A stretch of 44,545 nt of DNA, from the NCBI GenBank assembly GCA_050309795.1, contig JBNRMW010000005.1, positions 1-44,545 of the forward strand. The letters run 5' to 3'. The translations under genes were made by a program, and so were the position numbers. This DNA is from JBNRMW01 sp050309795. Lineage in GTDB: Bacteria > Bacillota_I > Bacilli_A > Erysipelotrichales > Erysipelotrichaceae. The notes beneath the pieces were generated by a model that was not told the origin of the DNA, ran no database searches, and was given only the letters and a program-made list of their open reading frames with translations. The stretch's first letter is position 1. Each line of letters begins with the position of its first letter. Of the stretch, positions 1 through 8,355 are shown one piece after another.

Positions 1-279
1 GCACCTTGTATTGAGCTTTTGTATAAGATGATACGAGGCCTTCTTCAGCCATAATACGGCCAATACGCCTTCTGGATACTGTATATCCTTTTTCTTCTAG
101 CTTGGCTTTAATTCTACGAGTACCATACGTTTTTTTATTATCTCTGAAGATGTTAATGACTACATTGGTCAGTGGATCTTTATCTTCAATTTTTTCTTTA
201 TAGTTGTAATAGTGTGATCGGCTAATTTTCAAAATCTTACACATGGCGCTGATTGGATATTTATCTTTATTTTGTCTAA

Positions 280-286
<7 letters not shown>
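1..286 (-). CDS. IS3 transposase OrfB, N-terminal part (partial)
   Basis: The reverse-strand frame that is -1 relative to OrfA stays open to the window edge. It encodes an IS3 OrfB N-terminus: a helix-turn-helix segment reading YPISAMCKILKISRSHYYNY, then the HTH_21 signature YGTRRIKAKLEEKGY and RRRIGRIMAEEGL. The DDE catalytic core would follow outside the window. No independent start with a ribosome site is evident. In IS3 elements OrfB is normally made as an OrfAB fusion by -1 frameshifting, and the A-rich stretch AAAGTCAAAATAA at the end of OrfA is the plausible slip region. Whether the element is intact cannot be judged. Confidence 0.8.
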
Positions 287-570
<284 letters not shown>

Positions 571-640
571 AATGGATTCCTACTTTCTTTAATTACATCT
601 TATCAAACAAATTTGTTTATCGCGATATAACTAATTTATT

Positions 641-665
641 TGTCCATTAAAGTGTAACCCATTCA
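641..665. repeat. IS3 terminal inverted repeat (one end)
   Basis: Read on the reverse strand the block starts TGAATGGGTTACAC and ends TGGACA, matching the usual 25-base size and TG...GGACA form of IS3-family ends. It lies about 70 bases upstream of OrfA. The partner repeat and the target duplication are outside the window. Confidence 0.55.
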
Positions 666-1015
666 GTTCTACAAATCTATTGTACAATTTAAATAAGTTA
701 CTAAAATATTATACCAACCTAACAAATTTTGAATCTTTTTAAATATATGGGTCTATTAGATTTGCTTGGTGTCGTATGGTATGCGTCACAATGACTTATG
801 AATTAACAGAATAGCTTAATATCTAGTGGAATAAATATACATACTAATATTCGAAGTATGTATTGAAGCCTTCGTTAGTAAAGCTCAAAAACTATAAGTA
901 AGATTTTCTTATTTTAGTGAGCCTTCTGAAACGGGGTTTTTTTTAGTTTTAACAATTCGGTCCCCTCCTATCTATTTCTAATCAATGAAGTGATTACAGA
1001 TAAGGAGGAAATCAA
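666..1015. other. Gene-free leader region with two strong hairpins before the sigma-like gene
   Basis: No reading frame is convincing here. A perfect 9-base inverted repeat (ATACATACT/AGTATGTAT) spans 837-863. A long nested stem follows at 883-922 (GCTCA...TGAGC enclosing AAGTAAGA/TCTTATTT), then a T-run at 936-943. These could be an attenuator or terminator ahead of the element's regulator gene. That is inference from fold potential only. Confidence 0.4.
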
Positions 1016-1432
1016 ATGAAACGGAAAACGTTTGTAATCTATGTAAAGAATGAGCCTGTAGAAGTAAGTGAAAAAGTTTATCGTACTTATTGGCAAAGTA
1101 TTGAAAAAGAAAGGTATTTATCCAAAAAGATACGAGAAACATGGATTTACTTGGATCATCTTTTTGATGAGTATGAAAACAATAGTTTGGAATACAGTCT
1201 TCTAGAAGACTTGAATCCTACGGCAAATGAGGCCATCAAAAATGAATTAATTGAAATCATGCTAAATGAAGTTAAGAAACTTCCTCAAGATGAACAAGAT
1301 TTATTGTATTCGTTCTATTTTGAAGGTAACACCCACACTGATTATGGCAAAAGAGTTGGACTCACGCCACAAGCAATTAGCTTAAAACACCGAGTAATAA
1401 TTGAAAAACTTCGAAAAACTCTAGATTTTTAG
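1016..1432 (+). CDS. Sigma-70 region 4-like regulator of an integrative element
   Basis: This 138-residue protein has a C-terminal segment (about 85-138) that reads like sigma-70 region 4: LPQDEQDLLYSFYFEGNTHT, then the helix-turn-helix YGKRVGLTPQAISLKHRVII. The N-terminus (KTFVIYVKNEPVEVSEKVYR) is the form seen in small sigma-like proteins of Tn916/Tn1549-type elements (Orf7 class). The start follows a very good ribosome site, AAGGAGG. In Tn916 this gene class helps drive transfer and excision genes. Here it precedes a broken repressor, a small HTH gene, then xis and int, so the same role is likely. Recognition is by motif and order, not by a search. Confidence 0.75.
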   Translation: MKRKTFVIYVKNEPVEVSEKVYRTYWQSIEKERYLSKKIRETWIYLDHLFDEYENNSLEYSLLEDLNPTANEAIKNELIEIMLNEVKKLPQDEQDLLYSFYFEGNTHTDYGKRVGLTPQAISLKHRVIIEKLRKTLDF

Positions 1433-1446
1433 TAGTTTTGCTTGTA

Positions 1447-1484
1447 ACACCCCTCTGAGATTCCTTATCTATATAGAGGGGTGT
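1447..1484 (+). terminator. Hairpin downstream of the sigma-like gene
   Basis: A perfect 10-base inverted repeat (ACACCCCTCT/AGAGGGGTGT) lies just after the stop codon. There is no clean T-run after it, so termination is likely but not certain. Confidence 0.5.
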
Positions 1485-1671
1485 CCTTCTATCTCTCGTC
1501 GTTCTTTGAAAACAGAATAACCATTATCGAAAACTTTATCTACTAAACGAGCAACATTACTCAGTGCGCTACGACCAAATCATACATTATGAAATGAGAG
1601 CGATAAAACTGGATTAGAAAGCAGAATTGAAAATCTATTTTGTCAAGACTTTAGTAGTGATAATGATACTC

Positions 1672-1850
1672 CACCTTCTTTAAGGTGTCACCTTGGAAAG
1701 GCGATGGTGAGATTCCAGTGAAGTGATGATTCAAATCACGTTTGATAATGCTGTAGAAGTGATTATTCTACAGACAGGACTAAAATCAAATTTATTAAAT
1801 TTACATTATTAAAAATAGATAGAGTGGTAGAGCAGTTTTGTTCTACCACT
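1672..1850 (+). ncRNA. Cluster of four hairpins, candidate structured RNA
   Basis: Four stem-loops follow one another in a gene-free stretch: CACCTT/AAGGTG (1672-1687), GTGAT/ATCAC (1723-1739), a perfect CTGTAGAA/TTCTACAG (1751-1773) and a perfect AGTGGTAGA/TCTACCACT (1823-1850). I do not recognise a known RNA family. The strand is assumed from the neighbouring genes. It could be a leader controlling the downstream regulators or decayed sequence with chance folds, although perfect 8- and 9-base stems make chance less likely. Confidence 0.35.
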
Positions 1851-1942
1851 GAATTGTGTTTTTAAATAATTATTGCTAGATATGTTCGACTTCTTGTGGT
1901 AGTGTCAGTGTTACAAAAGGTATATTAACAAGAGGTTAATTC

Positions 1943-2199
1943 ATGAATTATAAACTAGAAGCCACTAACGAATAGAAGCAATTGACGCAGGATTTGGTAA
2001 TGCTGATTACGAAAATTCGACATGATCTAGGAATATCCAGAAAAAGGCTTGCTTCCAAATCAATGATGTATTTACAACTTATTTACGATATAGAATCAGG
2101 CAAGAAAAACGCATCAATTTATATGTTGCAAGAATCGCTCGTGGATTAGATTTACCATTATCAGATATTCTGAAAGATATCGATTTAAAAACCAATTGA
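1943..2199 (+). pseudogene. XRE-family repressor, broken by a stop and a frameshift
   Basis: A helix-turn-helix repressor is recognisable in two frames. The first frame starts at ATG 1943, meets an in-frame TAG after ten codons, and continues as TKIRHDLGISRKRLASKS then QLIYDIESGKKNASIY. It shifts near 2120. The second frame completes the domain with VARIARGLDLPLSDILKDID and ends at TGA 2197-2199. The order (DLGISRKRLA, IYDIESGKKNAS, LARIARGLDLPLSDIL) is the classical XRE fold. In Tn916-type elements the equivalent gene represses transfer. Its loss could leave the module unregulated or simply mark decay. Confidence 0.75.
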
Positions 2200-2236
2200 A
2201 AATTAATGATTAATTTTTATAGAAGGAGGTCTAAAA

Positions 2237-2416
2237 ATGGTAATAAACGCAAAAGAAATTATGACCCTTCTTGGGGTAAGCAAATCTTCTGCTTACAGGA
2301 TTCTTAATGAATTGAATGAGTCTTTGGTTGAAAAAGAATTCAGAACAATTCACGGAAAAACGTCAAGAATGTATTTCTTTAATAATACTATTTCCTCATC
2401 AGGAAAAAAACCATAA
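2237..2416 (+). CDS. Small helix-turn-helix protein of the element
   Basis: A 59-residue frame, too short for most gene callers, starts at ATG 2237 six bases after AGAAGGAGGT, an excellent ribosome site. It reads MVINAKEIMTLLGVSKSSAY followed by RILNELNESL, a winged or AlpA-like helix-turn-helix with the GVSKSSAYRIL recognition helix. Proteins of this size and motif lie just upstream of xis in many Firmicutes integrative elements. It probably binds element DNA as an excision or transcription co-factor. The last codons and following 100 bases are imperfectly repeated upstream of xis at about 6505-6625. Confidence 0.65.
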   Translation: MVINAKEIMTLLGVSKSSAYRILNELNESLVEKEFRTIHGKTSRMYFFNNTISSSGKKP

Positions 2417-2530
2417 TCATGTCCATTTACAAATATAAGAAAACTTGAAATTGGATTGTTACATTACGAAGAATACACCTTAATTTGGGGTCGTCTCTAC
2501 ATAGTATTATTAATATCGTATTAGACCTAT
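2401..2530 (+). repeat. Imperfect direct repeat, left copy
   Basis: This stretch runs from AGGAAA...CCATAATCATGT and ATTTACAAA through TGTTACA...GAAGAAT and ends near ATAGTATTAT. It aligns in the same order with about 6510-6625 (AGGAAACCATAATTATGT, ATTTACAAA, TGTTACA...AGAAT, GTAGTATTGT). The two copies flank the bacteriocin-type cassette. Confidence 0.5.
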
Positions 2531-2675
2531 GCACTTCATTAAAAGGTTTAGTGTTTACAGCATCACTTTGACATCAATAGATTGTTGAAATGCAATATTT
2601 CTCATTTCATTTTTCATTGCTGATAGTAAAAACCATTAGATTTAGACTCAAAAAGAGTTTAATTCTTTTATATAG

Positions 2676-3359
2676 CTATGTATTAAACTTATCTTCTACT
2701 ATTATGCCATCATCAATAATAATAATACGATCAAAAAAATTCGAAACCAGATTTTGATCATGAGTTACCATTATTAAACTACGGTCAGCACTTAAATAAT
2801 CATCTAATATATCCATAACATGGTTTGTTAAATCGGGGTCTAGAGAACCTGTTGGTTCATCTGCTAATAGATACAATGGTTGATGAACTAGAGCCCGTGC
2901 AATTGCAACCCGTTGTCTTTGACCACCCGACAAATGTTTAACACGCTTAGATGCAAGTGAATTCAACTCTACTAATTCAAGAGCTTCCATTATCAACGAT
3001 CTGTGTTTTGCTTTCTTAATCCTTGAATACAACAATGGAATTCTTACATTTTCATAGACAGAATCCGATTCAATTAATGCGTACTCTTGAAATATGTACC
3101 CAAAGGTATCATTTCTCAATTGTGATTTTCTTTTATCAGACAAAGACTTAATATGATTATTATCAAATGATAATATACCTTGATATTTTGAATCAATTAA
3201 GCCAATAATATTAAGTAAAGTGGATTTTCCAGCACCAGATGACCCTAGAATAACGGTTCTTTCTCCTTTGTTAAATGTTATCGTGATATTCTCAAGAGCT
3301 TGGGTTGTTAATCCTGAATCTTTATAAATTTTTGTTACACCTTCTAATACAATTTTCAC
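2676..3359 (-). CDS. ABC transporter ATP-binding protein of the bacteriocin-type cassette
   Basis: This 227-residue ATPase has Walker A GSSGAGKST (about 39-47), the signature LSGGQRQRVAIARAL, Walker B LLADEPTGSLD and the switch histidine in MVTHD. It resembles the LolD/MacB-type ATPases that partner FtsX-like permeases. The start is GTG at 3359, overlapping the TAG of the upstream permease gene, with GAGGTGAT as ribosome site, so translation is coupled. Together with the two upstream membrane proteins it should form a membrane complex. In lactococcin 972-type clusters such complexes are thought to give immunity or export. The exact substrate is inferred from the neighbouring secreted protein. 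Confidence 0.85.
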   Translation of the reverse strand: MKIVLEGVTKIYKDSGLTTQALENITITFNKGERTVILGSSGAGKSTLLNIIGLIDSKYQGILSFDNNHIKSLSDKRKSQLRNDTFGYIFQEYALIESDSVYENVRIPLLYSRIKKAKHRSLIMEALELVELNSLASKRVKHLSGGQRQRVAIARALVHQPLYLLADEPTGSLDPDLTNHVMDILDDYLSADRSLIMVTHDQNLVSNFFDRIIIIDDGIIVEDKFNT

Positions 3360-4411
3360 TATGAATCACCTCGAATTCTACTCATCAAATTACCTCTCTT
3401 TAAAATTATATATGCATATATCGAATACGTTATAATTATTAATAAGTATAGCAATAAAATCCAGTTTATGTTCATGTAGAGCAAAATGCCTTCTTTATCA
3501 ATTAGACGAAGAAGTGCATAACTTGGTACAAACAATAAAGTAAAACTAAGAGTGAATCGTAAAACTAATGTTGTGGTAGTAGCTCCGTAAAAATAGTGAA
3601 TTGATAGCGTCTTTATCCTACCTTCAATCATTCCAAAAAGAATAATATATAATGACAACATAAAAACCAAAACTATCATAGAAATTAGAGGGAATATATA
3701 TGTTGATATGAATGAAATTTCATCACTCTGTCCAGTGTCTCTGGGAATTGCCGCGAAGAAACTATCATTCGCAATGGTTTCAAACAAGTTAATTCTAACC
3801 TCATCATTTTTAAGAATGACTAAATTAGTGGCTAAATCATACAAACTATCAGCCGATAAACTATTTGTCCACTCTTCTGGTACTTCTGTAGCAGCAATTA
3901 TTAAAACAGGGTTATGAGTTTCATCCTCAGAAATTAGTGTTCTTATCGTATCTAAATTCACTCGATTAATTCGATAAGAAGATTCTAACACCTCAATTTG
4001 TTCACTATCGAATTCACTATCAGAATATACAGCGACCTCATTGTCAGAGAGAATTTCATGATTATTAATCAAGGAAAAATCACCAAAAAATAAATACGTT
4101 GTGGTTTGATAAAGATCACTTAAAGACCTAGACAATCTATAAGTAAATGCATTTTTTTCTATGACTTTATTTATATCCATCAATGTTTTAGAGGTTTCAG
4201 TGATATCATCATCAGTAACATAAATAGAAAAAGTTGTTAAGTCGCCAGTATATAGAGAAGGTCTATGACCTTCTAAGTTTACCTGCCACAACAATCCTTC
4301 GGTAGAAAGGCAAAGCAATAAAGAAAACACGAAAACAAAGAGGATAATTGATATAGAAAGCAGTTTTTGTTTTAAGATGTATCGAAATACTTCTTTTATA
4401 TTATTTAACAT
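3359..4411 (-). CDS. FtsX-like membrane protein, second half of a DUF1430-type immunity/export permease
   Basis: The 350-residue product starts at the ATG at 4411, chosen because GAGGAG lies seven bases upstream. A longer frame from 4435 has no such site. One membrane helix lies near the N-terminus (SISIILFVFVFSLLLCL), a large extracytoplasmic domain follows, and three helices lie at the C-terminus. This is the MacB/FtsX layout. It overlaps the preceding permease gene by 11 bases. In lactococcin 972 clusters one protein of about 650-700 residues with duplicated halves (bacteriocin-associated integral membrane family, DUF1430) is usual. Here the halves appear as separate coupled genes. Confidence 0.6.
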   Translation of the reverse strand: MLNNIKEVFRYILKQKLLSISIILFVFVFSLLLCLSTEGLLWQVNLEGHRPSLYTGDLTTFSIYVTDDDITETSKTLMDINKVIEKNAFTYRLSRSLSDLYQTTTYLFFGDFSLINNHEILSDNEVAVYSDSEFDSEQIEVLESSYRINRVNLDTIRTLISEDETHNPVLIIAATEVPEEWTNSLSADSLYDLATNLVILKNDEVRINLFETIANDSFFAAIPRDTGQSDEISFISTYIFPLISMIVLVFMLSLYIILFGMIEGRIKTLSIHYFYGATTTTLVLRFTLSFTLLFVPSYALLRLIDKEGILLYMNINWILLLYLLIIITYSIYAYIILKRGNLMSRIRGDS

Positions 4412-5432
4412 ATTTTTCTCCTCGATACTTAACAATCCAATAATTCATAGAAAAACCAATAAAGAAAAAGCAAGTTGCTACAATCCAGTGAATAGTTAAC
4501 AGCGTCAAAAAGTATTGTAATGAAAAATAAATATAATTTGGATTAGATTGAACAAAATAATAAAAAAGAAAAGAAAAAAGAAGGATAATAGTGTTAGATA
4601 CTATGAGCGGTAAAACAAAAGTTTTTACCATCGTCCTAAAATTTCCTCCTGAAAATTTATGCACGGACAATAACTTAATATGACCTAAAAAATAGTGATA
4701 ACAAACAAATAAAAAGATAACATATAACAAAGACGATGAGCCAATTATTAATAACTCATGATAACCTACTTGATTAAATGAATTCACAAAAGCATTCAAA
4801 GCATTAGGCTGAGTTTGTTTCACAAGGGTATACCCCGAATCAGTAAGGCTTCTAGCAATATCTGATAAATCACTTGAACTATCAGCATCAAGATATACAG
4901 TGTCTCCCAGTGCTGGCAGTGAGATTAAATTGATGAACTCGTCAATTGATGAATCGTACAATTTACTGTAGGTATCAACACAGAATAAATACGGTATACC
5001 ACTAGCATTTTTTTGCGTCATACAACCCACACGTTCGGAAACATCCGCCATATAATGGTGTTTAACTAAGACAGATACATTTTTCCTTGAAACATAATCT
5101 CGATTTGAGAAATAGCGTGAAATACCAGGCATGACTATTTGGTTATCAGTTGCATAAAATAATCTTGGGTCGTAGATTCCAGCATGATCCCATTCTGTAT
5201 CTGTTGTAATCACCGTAACATTCAAGTCATTCTCAATATTAATGATATCACTTGGTTCAGCACTAATGAACTCATCATTATTTTTGAATACCATCGCTTT
5301 AGGTGATAACGAAAAAATCTGTGTTCTTGAAGCCTCGTTTCGAGACACAACATAGTTGAACGAAACCATAAACACTAATAGAACTAACAAACTTATTAGT
5401 GAACTTAGCCATTTTAAGAAAATATATCTCAT
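4401..5432 (-). CDS. FtsX-like membrane protein, first half of a DUF1430-type immunity/export permease
   Basis: This 343-residue protein has one N-terminal helix (WLSSLISLLVLLVFMVSF), an extracytoplasmic region of about 190 residues with two cysteines (VGCMTQ, LFCVDT), and three C-terminal helices. It ends IVKYRGEKYVK, a cytoplasmic linker that would continue smoothly into the next protein if the frames were joined. It is first of three coupled genes (two permeases, then the ATPase) and lies 77 bases downstream of a small secreted protein gene. Likely role: membrane partner of the ATPase in bacteriocin immunity or export. A natural split or an old frameshift are both possible. Confidence 0.6.
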   Translation of the reverse strand: MRYIFLKWLSSLISLLVLLVFMVSFNYVVSRNEASRTQIFSLSPKAMVFKNNDEFISAEPSDIINIENDLNVTVITTDTEWDHAGIYDPRLFYATDNQIVMPGISRYFSNRDYVSRKNVSVLVKHHYMADVSERVGCMTQKNASGIPYLFCVDTYSKLYDSSIDEFINLISLPALGDTVYLDADSSSDLSDIARSLTDSGYTLVKQTQPNALNAFVNSFNQVGYHELLIIGSSSLLYVIFLFVCYHYFLGHIKLLSVHKFSGGNFRTMVKTFVLPLIVSNTIILLFSFLFYYFVQSNPNYIYFSLQYFLTLLTIHWIVATCFFFIGFSMNYWIVKYRGEKYVK

Positions 5433-5508
5433 GTGACTCCTTTCAATTTACTAAATGCAAAGAAGACTCACTTTCTAATCTAAATTATCTAACTATCTAA
5501 GATTCTAA

Positions 5509-5931
5509 CTAGTCAAGTGGATTTTCGGAATCGGGATATACACCCCCAGTAACTTGACTCATTCCATAATTGTATAGAGCTTTTGTTTTTGGTCCGAAAT
5601 TCCATTTGTCTTTTGCAGTAACAGTTCTTTGAACTGCCGTGGTATTTGATTGGCCACCCGAGTAAGCTGTAGCACTGGATATATCTCCTTGGACATCAAA
5701 AGTAATTCTTGTCCAAGTATAATAATTCCAGATATTACCAACTTTTCTCCAATCTGCACCTCTCACTCTTGCGTAACCATCATATTGGTCAGCTAAAAGA
5801 CCATCTCCATGGTAATACCAGACTCTAGTGTTTGGTGTATACTCAAATAAGGTAACCCATCCAGCAGAGATGTTAATTGTTAATAGAGTAAACAGAAGCA
5901 TACTAACTACTATTTTTGATATTTTTTTCAT
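5509..5931 (-). CDS. Small secreted protein, lactococcin 972-like bacteriocin candidate
   Basis: This 140-residue preprotein has a clear signal peptide (MKKISKIVVSMLLFTLLTIN, cleavage near residue 23). The mature part is rich in Trp, Tyr and Gly. A segment ISSATAYSGGQSNTTAVQR followed by TKALYNYG recalls the conserved tail of lactococcin 972-family peptides. The family is usually shorter (about 90-100 residues), and the start of the mature part (GWVTLFEYTPNTRVWYYHGD) is not typical. The ribosome site GAGAGGAC precedes the ATG. Position directly upstream of an ABC/FtsX-type cassette is the main support. It could instead be another secreted effector or the ligand sensed by the permease. Confidence 0.5.
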   Translation of the reverse strand: MKKISKIVVSMLLFTLLTINISAGWVTLFEYTPNTRVWYYHGDGLLADQYDGYARVRGADWRKVGNIWNYYTWTRITFDVQGDISSATAYSGGQSNTTAVQRTVTAKDKWNFGPKTKALYNYGMSQVTGGVYPDSENPLD

Positions 5932-6154
5932 ACGTCCTCTCGCTTATTTGCTAATTGTGCAAAAAGCTTCCCTTTCGTTTATAAATTGTATAAATATAGC
6001 AGAAAACATCTTATAACTAGATGAATTTAAAGAAAGTGAGTCTTGGCTATAAAATACAGAAAAACACCATAGGTAGAAGGTTAATCAAACAAAACAAACA
6101 TAAAAATGGTTTGTTGATTTTGTTTGTATATTCGTATTGTATGGTGTATACTCA

Positions 6155-6212
6155 TATCTTCATGGGTATATCCTCCTTAAATTCATTATATCATACTCAA
6201 TTAGTAAGCCAA
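6155..6212 (-). promoter_or_regulatory. Possible promoter and ribosome site of the bacteriocin cassette leader
   Basis: On the reverse strand TTGGCT, a 16-base spacer and TATAAT (6185-6190) are followed closely by AAGGAGG (6172-6178) and ATGAAGATATGA, a three-codon frame. The transcript would reach the secreted protein gene after about 240 bases. The tiny frame may be a leader peptide or the stub of a lost gene. Confidence 0.3.
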
Positions 6213-6224
6213 CCGTATTTATAA

Positions 6225-6660
6225 ATTTTCGGGTTAACATGCTCATTGATAGGCAATAACTACATAAATACGTGGTAAATTGAACTGAAGATGAGGATTG
6301 TAAACGTCAATTCTGTTGTGATCGTTTTATTAATACTTTTAATTTCCTATTCTTTTTAGTAATTATTAATGTCAATATTTATTTGTAAACTCGGCTTTGG
6401 TAAGTAGTTCTCTCTATTCTGATGGATAGGGTAACCTAAGAAGAATTTTTAGTGCTTCTTTAGAGACAATATCTGTCTGATATTAGATGAATTACACCAC
6501 AGGAAACCATAATTATGTTAATTTACAAAGATACGAACCAAACAAAGTTTTTGTTACACGTATAGAATGTGTCCCTTTTACTTCACTTCGTAAAAAGTAT
6601 GTAGTATTGTGGTGTTGTTAGAAAGGACATTATCTATCTGCTACAAGAAAGAAAGGAGTG
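6225..6660. other. Gene-free region upstream of the excisionase gene
   Basis: No convincing coding frame or strong hairpin is seen. The right part, about 6510-6625, is an imperfect copy of 2401-2530, including the last ten codons of the small HTH gene (ending in CCATAA). The very good ribosome site AAAGGAGTG before xis lies at the right edge. Confidence 0.45.
6510..6625 (+). repeat. Imperfect direct repeat, right copy
   Basis: This is the counterpart of 2401-2530: same order of AGGAAACCATAATTATGT, ATTTACAAA, TGTTACA, AGAAT and GTAGTATTGT with scattered changes. The pair brackets the ABC/bacteriocin-type cassette, as expected if the cassette entered by duplication or recombination at this point. 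Confidence 0.5.
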
Positions 6661-6666
6661 TAACAC

Positions 6667-6873
6667 ATGATAAATTGTAATGATAAAGTCCATGGTATCA
6701 CACCACAGCAATCTAACAAGACAACTTATACCGTAGAAGAAATATCTGCTCTGCTCAATATCAGTATGAAATCTGCTTATTCCTTGATAAAGACTGGTCA
6801 GTTTCATCATGTCAGAGCCGGGAGGATGATCAGAGTATCCAAAAAATCTTTCGATAAATGGTTAAACCAATAA
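6667..6873 (+). CDS. xis: Excisionase (Xis), MerR/DNA-binding HTH_17 type
   Basis: This 68-residue protein contains YTVEEISALLNISMKSAYSL and IKTGQFHHVRAGRMIRVSKK, the standard excisionase family pattern (helix-turn-helix, then a wing with the R.GR.IRVSK motif, ending FDKWL). It should bend DNA at the element ends and steer the integrase toward excision. The ribosome site AAGGAGTG precedes the ATG, and the integrase gene starts 21 bases after its stop. The adjacent placement of xis and int is the Tn916 arrangement. Confidence 0.88.
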   Translation: MINCNDKVHGITPQQSNKTTYTVEEISALLNISMKSAYSLIKTGQFHHVRAGRMIRVSKKSFDKWLNQ

Positions 6874-6894
6874 TCATATAAGGAGATAATAAAC

Positions 6895-8355
6895 ATGGCT
6901 ACAATAAAACAAAGAAGAAAAAAGTTCTCAGTAATATACTGGTATCTTAATGAATACGGTGTGAGAAAACAGAAATGGGACACTGTCAATACAGTAAAAG
7001 AAGCAAAAGCTAGAAAAACTTTTATTGAGTACTATCAACAGGAAAATGGATATACCCTTGTCCCCCTAATTGAGCAATATGCAGAGCAAAGGTTTGAAGC
7101 CAAGGAACAAGCAACTGATCCTAATCCTGATATAACAGTCAAAGAGTTTCTAGTGATATTTGTAAATTTGTATGGTGTTGCAAAATGGTCACCAACAACA
7201 TTCAGTGGTAAGGTTGGAACAATTAACAACTACATCAACCCTTATCTTGGAGATTTAAAAGTAACAGAATTAACAACAAAACGATTAACCCAATATTACA
7301 ACGATCTACTAAGTGTTAAAGAAGTCCCTCGCAACAACGGAAAAGTAAGCGGGAAATGTTTACAGCCTGCCAATATTAAGAAGATACATGACTTAATTCG
7401 CTGTGCATTAAATCAAGCGATTAAATGGGAGTATTTAGATACAAAAATGCGCAATCCTGCCACTCTTGCAACATTACCAAAGTATGTGCCTGTAAAAAGA
7501 AAAGTATGGAGTGTGGATACATTCAAGAAAGCAATTCAAAATGCTGATGATGAAATACTGATTCTATGTATGCACTTAGCATTCTCATGCTCAATGCGTA
7601 TTGGTGAAATTTGTGGACTAACTTGGGATAAATTAGTGATCGATGAAGAATCTATTGAGAAAGGGTATGCGAGACTTGAAATCGAACAAGAATTAAATAG
7701 AGCAAATTATGAAGTCATTCAGAAATTAAACAATAGAGATATTATTAGGATTTTTCCTACATTGAAACCACATAGTACAACTCGATTAGTTCTAAAAGTT
7801 CCAAAGACAGATTCAAGTTTTAGAACCGTATGGATTCCAAAAATATTAGCCAGAATGATCGTTGAGTACAAAAAGAACCAAGATGAACTAAAAGAATTTC
7901 TTGGTGATGCATACAAGGATTACAACTTAGTAATTGCACTTGATAATGGAAATCCTGTTGAAAGTAGAGTTGTCAGAGAAAGATTTCAAGAGTTATGTCA
8001 AATGCATGATTTAGAAATCGTCAAGTTTCATAGCCTTCGACATCTAAGCACAAAATATAAACTAAAGCTGACGAACGGTGACATCAAATCCGTTCAAGGC
8101 GATACAGGCCATGCTGAAGCTGAAATGGTTACAGATGTCTATGCAGAAATTGTTGATGAAGATCGAAGAAAGAATGCAGAGAAGATGAATGATGACTTCT
8201 ATAGTTCACTAAATGTAGTAGAAGAAAAACCTAATGTTAAAATAAACAATGATAGTGAAAAATTATTGGTAGCTCTTCTCAGGTCTTTAGACGTAGAATC
8301 ACTGAGCTCTGAAACAAAAGAAACTTTACTGAATGAGATACTACAATCCAGCTAA
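6895..8355 (+). CDS. int: Tyrosine recombinase / integrase of the integrative element
   Basis: This 486-residue integrase has an N-terminal arm-binding region (about 1-60), a core-binding SAM-like domain (about 82-180, ITVKEFLVIFVNLYGVAKWS), and a catalytic domain. Visible catalytic residues are Arg235 (SCSMRIGEICGL), His379 and Arg382 (FHSLRHLSTKY), His406 (GDTGHAEAEM) and nucleophile Tyr416 (VTDVYAEI). It is longer than Tn916 Int (about 405 residues) because of a tail of some 60 residues after the tyrosine. It catalyses integration and excision at the attachment site, probably the tRNA-Arg(CCU) region immediately downstream. All catalytic residues are present, so the enzyme looks intact. 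Confidence 0.92.
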   Translation: MATIKQRRKKFSVIYWYLNEYGVRKQKWDTVNTVKEAKARKTFIEYYQQENGYTLVPLIEQYAEQRFEAKEQATDPNPDITVKEFLVIFVNLYGVAKWSPTTFSGKVGTINNYINPYLGDLKVTELTTKRLTQYYNDLLSVKEVPRNNGKVSGKCLQPANIKKIHDLIRCALNQAIKWEYLDTKMRNPATLATLPKYVPVKRKVWSVDTFKKAIQNADDEILILCMHLAFSCSMRIGEICGLTWDKLVIDEESIEKGYARLEIEQELNRANYEVIQKLNNRDIIRIFPTLKPHSTTRLVLKVPKTDSSFRTVWIPKILARMIVEYKKNQDELKEFLGDAYKDYNLVIALDNGNPVESRVVRERFQELCQMHDLEIVKFHSLRHLSTKYKLKLTNGDIKSVQGDTGHAEAEMVTDVYAEIVDEDRRKNAEKMNDDFYSSLNVVEEKPNVKINNDSEKLLVALLRSLDVESLSSETKETLLNEILQSS

